Source of the DNA: Falciphora oryzae
Taxonomy: Eukaryota; Ascomycota; Sordariomycetes; Magnaporthales; Magnaporthaceae
Length of the DNA stretch: 64,000 bases
Assembly: GCA_000733355.1 (NCBI GenBank)
Contig: JNVV01000008.1
Location: 349,244-413,243, forward strand
Reading direction: 5' to 3'
Positions 54,321-64,000 of the stretch are shown one piece after another. The position numbers and the translations under genes were made by a program. Each line of letters begins with the position of its first letter. Position 1 is the first letter of the stretch. The notes under the pieces were generated by a model, which searched no databases, was not told where the DNA came from, and saw nothing but the letters and a program-made list of their open reading frames with translations.

Positions 54321-57300
54321 TTACAGCACAAAGTTGACGAGCTTCCCGCCTCGGACCACATAGGCCTTCGCCGCATCCAGCGACCTGCCCGCCAGCTTCT
54401 CCTTGGCCTCGCTGCTCGCCAGAACCTGCTTCACAACCCAGTCCTCGAGCTCCTCCTTGCTCGCCTGCAGGTGTGCCGGCGGCTGCGGGATCTTGGCGAC
54501 CACGACGAGCTTGCCGTTCACCTGGACGGCGCAGTTCTGGCGGCTCGGCTGCAGGCCAGCGAGGCTGCCGTCCGTCTCGGGGAAGCGCACTCTGCCATCG
54601 AAAATGGAACCGCCCGAACTGTGCAGGACGGCCCAGCACTCCTCGGCGAACGCCGGCGCGATGGGCGCCAGCATGCGGAGCAGAGACGACAGGGCAGCGG
54701 CGGTGATGAGCCCGCTGGCCGCATCTCTGTGCGCCAGGATCGTGTTGGTCAGGCTCATCAGGTCCGAGACGACCGTGTTCAGCGAGTACACCTTGTCGTA
54801 CGACGCCGTCACCGACGGTATGGTCTCCTGCACGTGGCGCCATATTGCCACATCGGCATCGCGCCTTGCCTCTGCCTCAGTGCTAGACTGGTTCTCCAAG
54901 TAGGTCTTAGGCGACACATCATCGTGGCTGCCGCTCTTAACGGCGCCGGCAGCACGGAGGACGGCCTCGTGCAGCCGGCCGAGCCACCTGGTGACGCCCG
55001 AGATCTTGTCCTCATCCCAGTTGAGGACATCGCCCACGGGAGCCTGGAAAAGCATATGCGCCCGCGTCGCGTCGGCGCCGTATTTGGATATAAACTCGGT
55101 GGGGTCCACGCCGTTGTACTTGGACTTGGACATCTTCTCAAACGAGACAGTTGCCGGCTCGCCCGTGGCTGCCACCTTTGGACGGCCCGGGTCCGACATG
55201 TCCGCCTCGTCGGGCTTAAGGAAGCGACCGGTGGCCGGGTCACTGAGGGTCTTGCCGTGCACCATACCCTGAGTGATCAGCCGCTTGAAGGGCTCATGGA
55301 CCACGGGGTTGGCATCATATTCTCCCCCGTCTTCTTCGGCCGTTTCCGTGGCTAAAGATGACGGCTTTGAGCCAGGGAGAAGAGTCGAAGACATGAGAAA
55401 CTTGTAAATGAAACGGGCGTAGAGCAGGTGCAAGATGGCGTGCTCGACGCCGCCAATGTACAGGTCAACAGGGAGCAGCCGGGCAGCCTTTTCAGTCGAG
55501 AAAGGCGCATCGCGGTTGTTAGGGTCGGCATAGCGCATATAGTACCAGCTCGAATCAACAAACGTGTCCATAGTATCCGTGTCGCGCTTCGCGGGGCCGC
55601 CGCAGCTGGGGCACGTTGTGTGTACCCAGTCCTTGGCCGTCTCGAGCGGGTTACCAGCCTTGCCTTCCGCCCAGTGGCCATCGACACGAGGGAGTTCAAC
55701 GGGCAGCTGGTCGTCCGGCACGGGCACCTCGCCGCAGCTTCTGCAGTGCACAATAGGGATAGGCGCGCCCCAGTAGCGCTGCCGGCTGACGAGCCAATCG
55801 CGCAGGCGCCACTTGGCCTCGGGGCGCGCCAACCCGGCATCCTCGAGGATCTTGACCAGCATCTGGCCAACCTCAGGTGACGGTTTTCCCTCGTACGGTC
55901 CGCCGTGCCCCGTCATGACTCCGTGGTCAAGGAAGGGCTCATCAGTGCCGTCTTCGGTCGGCATTGCCACCGAGGTGGTGGCTCCATCATCTGCCGGTGC
56001 CAGGACCACGCGGACCGGCTCGTCGCTGCGGTGTTCGCGCCAGAATGCGTGATCACGTGTGTCGTGTCCCGGCACACCCATCACTGCACCCTCGCCATAG
56101 TCACCCAGCACGTACGGAGCGACGTAGACGGGCAGAGACACTTTTGTGGCGTCGGGCGACTCGTCGTCGTAAGCGAGCGGGTTGATGGCCCGGACGTTGG
56201 GGAGCTGGTATCCGACCTTGGAATCGGGGGGTAGTCCGGGCAGCACGTCGAGGAAGGCTCGTAGGTCTGGGTCCCGGGCTGCCAGGTCAACGACGAGGGG
56301 GTGCTCAGCGGCAAGGGCAAGGTATTGAACGCCAAACAAGGTGTCTGGGCGAGTGGTGAAGACGTCAATGCTGTTGTGAACGTGGCCGTGGGCAATGATG
56401 GGGAACTTGACCAGGGCGCCCTGGGAGCGGCCGATCCAATGACGCTGCTGAGCCAGTACTCGCTCAGGCCAGGCGTCACCCTCGGCCAGGGTCGCGAGAT
56501 CGCTCAGCAGCGGCTCGCGGAATTGGGAGATGCGCAAGAACCACTGTTTGAGCCGGCGCTTCTCGACCAAGGCACCGGACCGCCACGAGCGGCCGTTAGC
56601 GTCGACCTGCTCGTTAGCAAGGACTGTTTTATCCACGGGGTCGTAGTTGACCTCGGCCTCGGCTCGATAGGCAAGCCCGGCTTCGTGGAGGAGGAGGAAT
56701 ATCTTCTGGGTATGCTTGTAGAACTCGGGATCGCATGTCGACAGCTCCTGAACGTCATATCGCATGCCGACGGGTCAGTTTGACGTCTGCAAGGCAAGGA
56801 TGTAGCAATTGGGTCTGGGGCCGGGGGCCACCAACACGAGACCAGTCCCAGGACCCATTCATGACTTCCAGTTGCCCCTTCATCTTAGCGATGTTCTCCT
56901 TCGTCCAGATGGCCGGGTCGATGCCCCTCTCGATGGCGGCATTCTCGGCGGGCAGGCCAAAAGCATCCCAGCCCATGGGCAGGACAACATTGCGCCCCTG
57001 CATGCGATGGAAGCGAGCGACGACATCTGCGATGGTGTATACGCGCAGGTGTCCGAGGTGGAGAGAGCCGGAGGGGTACGGGAACATGGGCACGATGTAG
57101 GACGAGTCGCCGCGCTCAGGAGCGGCGGCGGAGGGGGCAGAGGCAGAGTCGGAAGCTGACGCCTGGCTGGCGGCAGACCACCGCTGGCGCCATTTGCGGT
57201 CGAGAGCAGGCAGGTCCAGCCTGCTTCCCGGAGTAGCGGTGCTATAGGGGACGCAGCTCCGGCGCGCGGGCGTGGCCGGGACCGCTAGGGCGCGGCGGAG

Positions 57301-57366
57301 CGGCGCATGGCTGGAGCAGCCGAGCGGCCTCAGGCGACCGAGCAGTCTTGCGCTGGTCGAGTACAT
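54321..57366 (-). CDS. NAM2: Mitochondrial leucyl-tRNA synthetase
   Basis: Exons 57366-56836 and 56747-54321, joined in phase across an 88 bp intron (GTTGGT donor, GTTCAG acceptor); 985 residues. A basic Arg/Ala-rich leader suggests mitochondrial import. Class I signatures: [19 protein letters not shown] (HIGH motif, residues 103-106), [33 protein letters not shown], the editing-domain [41 protein letters not shown] and [14 protein letters not shown] (KMSKS, about residue 715), then an anticodon-binding helix bundle. Bacterial-type, as expected for the organelle enzyme; in yeast Nam2 also helps splice mitochondrial introns. Convergent with MTQ1. Confidence 0.95.
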
Positions 57367-58439
57367 CTCGGCAGCATTATGCCCCTAGCTCCAGGCGCAG
57401 CATCAATGCAGTGCGAAGCCTCGGTCGCTCTACTCTGTATTGCGCAAGGAAAGAACTGTTGTGGGGGTTATCGCATCTCGAGGCGACGGGTTTTTTCGTT
57501 GCCGCGATTTTCCATGCCTGCCATTTTCGAAGGCCCCCGCAACGCCTGACGTCTGGCGATGTTGAGCGCCGTGCGCCTCAGCCACACCCAGGGATCTGGG
57601 AGACTGTGGATCTGGTGCAGCCAAGCCCGCCTTTCCCACCGTCCGGGAGATATTCAAGACTGGAGCCGACCCTTGGCGCAGGCTCTGATGCGGGCAATTG
57701 TCTGCCCAATTGTTTGGAAGCCCCGCAGCCCAGGACCGTCTTGTGTTTGAGCGTCAGCGTCAACAGGAGTCTGCACCAGAAACTGCTCCTAGAGCGCCAA
57801 TAATGGCTTTCAAAAACGCTGTAGGCGGCTTTCAAGGCACTACGGGTACTTTCATTCCCCACCTGCCTTCACTCCCACGAGTGCGCCATTCATTGTCTTG
57901 GAAGAAGACGGTTAACTAGAAGAAATAAGGACCCTGCCCGGCACCTACGGGATCGGGTGGTTTCCCAACGGACAGAAATAAAGAGACGAAGAGGAAAGGG
58001 AAAAAGAAAACCCATGCCGAGACCGGCAGAGAAGAACAGAAGAGGACTGCCCCTGCAGTCGAAAGTCATCATAAGTGCCTGGGAACACATATGATGAGGG
58101 AAGAGCAGTGCTCCGCCGGACAAGATAAAACGAAAGATCACCCCGAATTTAGCCGATAGGATGGGTGCCGGACCGAGGTGTGGGCGGGTAGCAGCCGAAA
58201 ACTTGACCAGAGGCTACAATCCAGCTCCATGGAGAGCTGGTCAGGAGAAGAATAGAAACCGCTCACCCTAACTCCAAACTACGGCGCTAAAGCAACCGCC
58301 GCGTTGGTCTACGTCAGCGCAGCAAGGTACCTTCTAACAACAGACAACCCCTTGCAACGCTGCAGCTGGCGGGGGTCGGGTTCCCCGATCGCTGTGGAGG
58401 GCTGCCTTCATGGGTCCCAGACTGGACAGACTCCGGCAA
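57367..58439. other. Upstream region of LeuRS, no gene seen
   Basis: Open frames are short and without family features. It leads into the HET relic. Confidence 0.5.
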
Positions 58440-59312
58440 ATGCGCTCCGATGTCGTCTGCCCTCTGGGAGGAGTCGCAGGCCCGCAACTATTACAAGGCG
58501 GCCGCGGGCACCAAACCGGTCTTTGCGGCCGGCAAATCCAACCGGCGCGAGACGCTTACCCTTGCGTGTGCTCGCGTGGGCACCTTGGCACCTCGGCGAC
58601 ATACACAGCCCTCCCGTGGAGAACGACGAGTTTATTTCGGATTCTTCGGGTGCGGTTTACGACCTTCGAGACCTGGTGGAAAGCCATCAGTGGCACAAAG
58701 ATATGGTGTTTGAGCATGCGCTGGACCCGTACGCTCTAGGACACACGCTGACCGCCACCTCAACAACGTCCGCTCACACATCAAGCCCGCGTGCGGAACA
58801 AAGCAAGCCGGCCCAACAGAAACGGACAAAAAGCCAGCCGCTGCGGGAGGCCTTCTAGCGCGTCTTGACGGGCGACATCGACATGCACCGGATGATGCGC
58901 CCCGCCCCAGAGTCCAGGGGTGCAGACTACGCCAACTGGGTTCTTTTCTCGCCGAGATGGACCGTCAGCGGAGGCAAAACCAAGCACCTACCCGTGGATG
59001 ACGAGGCCTTCTGGCGCAGATACGACGCGGGCATCCCATTTGCCAACGCCATGGCTAGCTGCGCTGTGGGACGCTGCGTCTGTGTCACGGATGCCGGCCG
59101 CCTGGGCTCGTGCCGCCCCTGAGCCAAGTCGGGGACGGTGTGGTACTCACCCATGGGGCGCCCACGCCGTTTGTCGTCGGGAAGTTGGCCATAGGGGCTA
59201 CCTCCAATCAGGGTACCGATATAGAAGGAACTGGCCCCTTCTATGAGCTAGTTGGAGCCCGCTACATGCACGGGATCATGGATGATGAGGCGCTGGGGGC
59301 CGACGGCGCCTA
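58440..59312 (+). pseudogene. HET-protein C-terminal relic
   Basis: The patches follow the order of a HET protein downstream of the HET domain: SQARNYYKAAAGTKPVFAAG and SNRRETLTLA (58470-58570), FEHALDPYALG (58707-58739), RRYDAGIPFANAMASCAVG with CVCVTDAGRLG (59020-59108), then GDGVVLTHGAPTPFVV and YELVGARYMHGIMDDEAL in a new frame (59131-59300). The last frame change sits in a G run at about 59105, where one missing G explains the shift. The N-terminal HET domain itself is not found upstream (57.4-58.4 kb). A dead, truncated incompatibility-type gene. Confidence 0.65.
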
Positions 59313-59868
59313 AAACGCGGAGCATCTCGTCTTCGTGTAAAATGGGCACCACCGCGCAGACGCAGTGCTGCTAACCAAGTGTGATTAGCCGTCACGGTTG
59401 AAGTTTCAGGGCCTCAAATCTGCAGACAAGAAGCAGGCTCCCGGTCATCAACACCAATCCGAGCTGCCCATTTTCTGCGCCCCTCCATTTACCAATACAG
59501 CATAGCATGCAACGGCTCGGGCTGGGGCTCTCCAAGGCAGCCTGTCCAACCTTTGGGCCCATAGGAAGCGCCGGCTGTCTCGCCTCGCATTTTCTCTAAT
59601 GATGCGGGAGGCCCTCCATTCGGACTTGCGCACGAGGGTACATCATGCCTGCGCGGTCGGTCAAAGCTTGCAAACCTCTTCTCCTTCCTTCTGCCGGTGC
59701 TCTTCATTCAGGGCTGCCTTTTATAAACCCAGACAAACACAGCTGCTCTCCATGTCTCATTTCTTGCGTTTCCTTCTTCTCTTTCAACACGCCATCTCAT
59801 TCACTCTTTGACATTGAACTGCAGTCCTGACCATCCTTTTCTTCAACCAAGACTCCTCACAGCGCACC
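59313..59868. promoter_or_regulatory. Upstream region of the dynamin-like gene
   Basis: CT-rich stretch (59670-59830) ahead of the start codon, typical of fungal 5' untranslated regions. No gene seen. Confidence 0.45.
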
Positions 59869-62392
59869 ATGACCATGGGAGACGCGCTTGTGGCCGATCT
59901 CCGGTCCAAGGAGCATCGAGCGCTGTTCGACATCATCGACAGACTCCGCTCCTATGGCATTGGCGAAGTTATCGACCTGCCCGAGATCATTGTTTGCGGC
60001 GACCAATCCGCAGGCAAAAGCTCCGTCCTTGAGGCCATCTCTGGTCACCCCTTCCCGACTAAGGATGGCGTTTGCACCCGCTTCGTAACCGAGCTGGTCC
60101 TGCGGCGCGAGTCGACGCCCAAGTTCAAGGTTTCCATTAACCCCGGGCCTGAAAGGGCGCCGCAGGACGCTGAGCGGCTGCGCAGGTTCGCCAACTCCAT
60201 TGACGCGAGCGAGCCACTTAACGTCGTCATCGAATCCGCCAAAACAGCCATGGGGCTCTCGGACTCCAAGCGCTTTAGCAACGATGTGCTGCGTGTCGAG
60301 ATTAGCGGCCCGGATCAGGCGCACGTAACCATGGTTGACCTGCCAGGCATCTTCCGGGCCGGCAACTCTGAACAGTCGGTTAAGGACGTCAAAACGGTTA
60401 ACACTATGGTGCGGAAGGCCATGTCGCGGCCCCGCAGCATCATCCTGGCCGTCGTGTCGGCGAGCAACGAGTTCAACAACCAGGAGGTAACGGAGTTGGC
60501 GCGCAAATTCGACCCGACCCGGTCCCGCACGCTCGGCCTCATCACCAAGCCCGACAAGCTCGACGAGGGGTCCGAGTCCGAAAGGAACTACATCCGCCTG
60601 ACCCGCAACGAGGACGTGGTTTTGGAGCTCGGCTGGCATGTCCTGCGCAACCGGGGCAATGAGAAGAACGTAGACTTCGACCTCACGCGCGACGAGGTCG
60701 AGTCCGAGTTTTTCGCCAAAGGCGCCTGGCTCTCTGTGGATTCCTCGCATCTCGGCGTCAGCCCTCTTCGCAAGCGGCTGAGCGTCGTTCTCGGGAAGCA
60801 GATCCTGAAGCATCTCCCGACCCTCCATCAGGAGGTCGCCGACCGCATGCGCGTGTGCGAGGATGTCCTCACTCGACTTGGAGATCCCCGCGAAAGCCCA
60901 GAGGCTCAGCGCAAGTACCTGCTGGGCGTGAGCAGGCGCTTTTCGTCGCTAATGACCGCCGCTATCGAGGGCAACTACGATAACGTGTTCTTTGGAGACG
61001 CAAAGACGGACGAGGGCTACCAGAAGCGCATCCGGGCCATCGTCCAAAACACCCTCTGCGATTTTTCGAAGAAGATGAACGACGAGGGGAAGCTGCAGAT
61101 AATCGTGGACTACAACCCAGCTGAGATGGAACAGCCCGGGAACGATCCGCTTTCGGAGACAACCTCCCGATCCGAATACCTCAAGGGAGTGACCGAGCTC
61201 ATGGGAAGAAGCAAGGGCCGCGAGCTGCTGGGAACCTTCAACCCGCTTATCATTCGCGAGCTGTTCCTGGAGCAGTGCCGCCCCTGGCGGAACATCGCAT
61301 CACAGACCACGGAGTCCATCATCGATGCAGCCACCTACACCGCTCTTGCGATTCTCCGCCACGTCGCCCTGGCCAACACGCTGGGCGGTATTACCGCCAT
61401 CGTCACGGAGGCCATCGCGAAGCGCAAGGTGCAGCTGGGAAAGAAGGTCGACGAGCTTCTGGCGCCACGCTACGAGGGTCACCCAATCACTTACAACCAC
61501 TACCTGACAGACATGGTGCAGAAGGCCCAAAACGACCGGCGCGCCCGCGCCATGAGCACCCTGATATCATCGGCTTTCAAGGATTCCGGATATGGTCGGA
61601 TTCTTAACGACGCCAGGGGGGCATCAAGCTCTAACGGGGGTGGCTCTATCCCAGTTTCTGAAGTTGTGCGCCTCTGCTCAAAGTTCGAGAATTTTGAGCT
61701 GAATATGAAGGAGCATGGAAGCGGTCTGGTTGTGGACTATGCCGAGGCATACTACAAGGTAAGCATTTGCCGACCCCCATCCCAACATCACCACAGCTCA
61801 CTTACTTTGCCCGCGATCCGCAGGTATCGCTCAAGAGGTTCATCGACGAGATCAGCGACCTTGCCGTCGAGCGCGAGCTGATCCACCATCTCCCCGACCT
61901 CTTCACCCCGGAGATGGTTCTCGACCTGACGCAAGAGCAAGTCACTATCCTGGCCTCGGAGGATGAGGGCTCGATCGCCGAGCGTGTTCGGAACACGGAT
62001 CTGCTAGCCGCCCTTCATGCAAGCATGCAGGACCTGAAGCGGCTGGACGTGGCCCGAGCTGAGGCGGAGGCGGAGGATTCAGAATTCCCCGGCTATCAGA
62101 GTACGTCGTCATGTCCCTAGTGCTCTGACTTTGGTCCCCCTTCTCACCTTCACAACATCGTGTATCAATGTGTCTCTAACCAGTTTTCTTTTGCTCTGGG
62201 TTAGGTTCGTCAGTATCCAATTTCAGCCCAGCGTCCACTCCGCAGGCCCGTCCCGAGGAGCCTACGGAGGACCTGTCGGAGGAACCGCTAGCAGACGAGG
62301 TCGTTGAGGCAGCCCGTGCAGCCGCCAATGACCTATGGCCGCTGTATTTTACTAAACCCAAGAAGAATAAGAAGGGGGCTGCCTTTCCCTAA
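59869..62392 (+). CDS. Dynamin-like GTPase (Mx/DLP type)
   Basis: Exons 59869-61758, 61824-62100 and 62205-62392 (introns 65 and 104 bp), in phase; 784 residues. GTPase motifs: IIVCGDQSAGKSSVLEAISG (G1, residues 41-60), VCTRFVTELVLRR (G2), VTMVDLPGIFR (G3) and LGLITKPDKLDEG (G4). A helical stalk follows (NPLIIRELFLEQCRPW; LAPRYEGHPITYNHYLTD), then a GED-like end (VSLKRFIDEISDLAVERELI; IAERVRNTDLLAALHASMQD). No PH domain, so it is of the fungal cytosolic dynamin-like / Mx-type group, often located in accessory regions beside HET genes. Members remodel membranes or act in defence; here the role is unknown. The C-terminus ends KPKKNKKGAAFP at an early stop discussed in the findings. Confidence 0.9.
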
Positions 62393-62617
62393 ATCCAAGA
62401 AGAAGAAGAAGGGGAAGACTTTCCCGGCGACGTCCATCTTCGCCCCCGAGGTCTGAAGACGAGCTGCTTGGGCGGGGGCTCGCGATTGTCATGATAGGGG
62501 CCGGCGCGAGCTTGGGTGGCTTCCCTGGGCGAAGCGAGGGGAGCTGCTGGTTATCCTCAGGGAAGTCCATGGGCGAGGAGAGGTCCGGAAATGGCTGGTG
62601 GTGGTGCCGTTTAGGCA

Positions 62618-63700
62618 TCACAAGCCCCCATGGCCTCGGCCGCCAAGGCACTTGTATGCAGGCTTGATACCTCCGTAGCTCAAGCTCATCATCGCCAGAC
62701 ACCAAAGAGCCAGGTTCACTGTAAGCTGCCCAGAACCATGGCTGGACCAGGGGATCATGGCGCATTCTACCATGTACTCCCTAGATTGGAGATCCGCTTC
62801 GAAATCGTACTCTTCGATCCAGGCGGAGCAGATGGCCATGCTCGCGGTCGCCGCCGACAGATCCGCAAGGGACGTGTCGTCCCCGGTGTTTCCCGGAAGG
62901 GATGTCGTGCTGCGGAGCGGCCGGCCGGCAGCCGTACCGCTGGCGATGGGCTGAAGCGTTATTCGAAACACATATAACTCGTGGTCCGTAATAATGTAGC
63001 CATATCGACATCCGGCTGCTATCATGTATCCCAGGATCTGATAAACAGGGCGTAGCTATGCTTCGTGGTTGGTCGAAAACATTTCCATGTTCCATTTGCT
63101 TTGGGGCTTGCTGTCTCCGGGGAGGATGTTCGCATACTTGTTGTGCTCGCCTGGATAGTTGGGGCTGATAAGGCACCAATCCATCCCCTAGTCTGGTCCT
63201 TGCCGGAACAGCGTGATCCGCGGCCAAGATGGGCTTTGATCTTTGGCCTTTCCAGCGTCTCCAGAGCGACTGCGAGGGCGTGATTGATGATGGGGTGGTC
63301 GAATAACGTGAGAAAGTGGTCGAAAGTATTTTCGTTCAAAATCTCGATGTCGAATTGATATGCTACCGGTGCGTCCATGTAGAGCATTTCTGCTCAAGGA
63401 TGGGCTCGTAGATTGAAAGTAAGGTTTTGTAGCTGAACTCCTTCCAGTCAACCCAAGTTCTCGGCCAGGCAGGGGTCCATGGTGGGATTGTTAGCGACCC
63501 CGGCCCTGTAAGCGAGGCTCGCTGCACGTCAGGGGCAGTAAGGATAGAGAAGCGTGGTGGGCATAACGAAAAAGGGTAGAACATAGGGGCGAAATGCGTG
63601 AGGAAAGGCGAAATTCGGATGGAAAAGCGGAGGGCATGGGCGAGTGATCCAGGACGTGACAGCCTGGCCGGGGAAGCCAGTCGATTTGTCCGCGCTGGCG
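62618..63700 (-). pseudogene. Broken gene of unknown fungal family
   Basis: Readable blocks in three frames on the minus strand: TWVDWKEFSYKTLLSIYEP (63380-63460), then AYQFDIEILNENTFDHFLTL and ETLERPKIKAHLG (63220-63370), then DWCLISPNYPGEHNKYANIL (63122-63181), and, after a TAG, LRPVYQILGYMIAAGCRYGY then IITDHELYVFRI and LTVNLALWCLAMMSL to the stop at 62618. At least two frame changes and two in-frame TAG codons make it non-functional. One TAG (about 63057-63060) could come from CAG by C-to-T in a CpA context, the repeat-induced mutation signature. I recognise a recurring fungal protein pattern but no named family. Confidence 0.55.
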
Positions 63701-64000
63701 GCGGGGTTTTTTTGCTCGGGTGGGCGCTAACCTGCATGTTGTAAACGCTTGGAAATGGCAAAAAAAGGTGGCCAACGGGCGAAAAGATTCAGACACTGGC
63801 CGCACCAGGCGCCTGCGGCCTTTAAATTCTCCTTTCCGACGCAGCCACCATGGCAAGCCCGCGAGATGACTTGGAACTGGAAGCCACGGCGCTCAAATGT
63901 CCGCCGTTATAGGCTAGGCCACGGGCTGGATGCCGGTAGGTGTCAAAGTGATGTTGTTCTGTGAGATAAGGAGAGGGAAGGAGGAGTTGGAAGTGTGCGG
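63701..64000. other. Right edge of window, no gene seen
   Basis: No family features in either strand; short open frames only. Confidence 0.45.

Noticed and set aside
59857..60828. 323-codon minus-strand frame
   Set aside because: Antisense shadow of the dynamin GTPase domain.

Overview
The window reads as nuclear DNA of a filamentous ascomycete (Pezizomycotina, probably a Sordariomycete). Short 50-130 bp introns with GT..AG borders split most genes. There are HET-domain, NB-ARC/TPR and Hce2-effector genes, and clear fungal orthologues of core eukaryotic genes. The species cannot be fixed from sequence alone. Protein models below were built by hand-splicing, and nearly every junction was checked for reading phase.

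Left arm (1-18.4 kb) is an accessory, decaying region. It holds a broken short-chain dehydrogenase fragment, an NB-ARC/TPR (NLR-like) gene whose Walker A is destroyed by small deletions, and an AT-rich 1.25 kb fold-back DNA element with a second fold-back element inserted in it. It also holds an intact secreted Hce2-type effector gene, a PD-(D/E)XK-like relic and a HET-domain gene with one frameshift. At its right edge sits an intact divergent pair: a caspase-like domain fused to a complete E2 ubiquitin-conjugating domain (minus strand), and a 301-residue protein of unknown function (plus strand). The caspase-E2 fusion is the most unusual object in the window.

The middle (19.3-57.4 kb) is mostly housekeeping. 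In order: M20 amidohydrolase, Elongator subunit Elp5, ER glucosidase I ending in KDEL, SNRNP27-like splicing factor, proteasome assembly chaperone 3 divergent from the DEAH helicase Ecm16/DHX37, an SDR with an altered active site, Mediator subunit Med6 divergent from an MMTAG2-like protein, a very long sacsin-like ATPase with a C-terminal HELAH motif, a class I methyltransferase, NAD formate dehydrogenase, mitochondrial release-factor glutamine methyltransferase (Mtq1) and mitochondrial leucyl-tRNA synthetase. A 3.9 kb gap (45.9-49.8 kb) has no recognisable gene.

Right arm (57.4-64 kb) returns to accessory character: a C-terminal HET-protein relic, an apparently working dynamin-like GTPase whose lysine-rich tail looks cut by a one-base change, and a multiply broken gene of unknown family. 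Intact core genes flanked by broken incompatibility/immunity-type genes suggest that the accessory patches turn over by mutation and transposon insertion while the core stays conserved.
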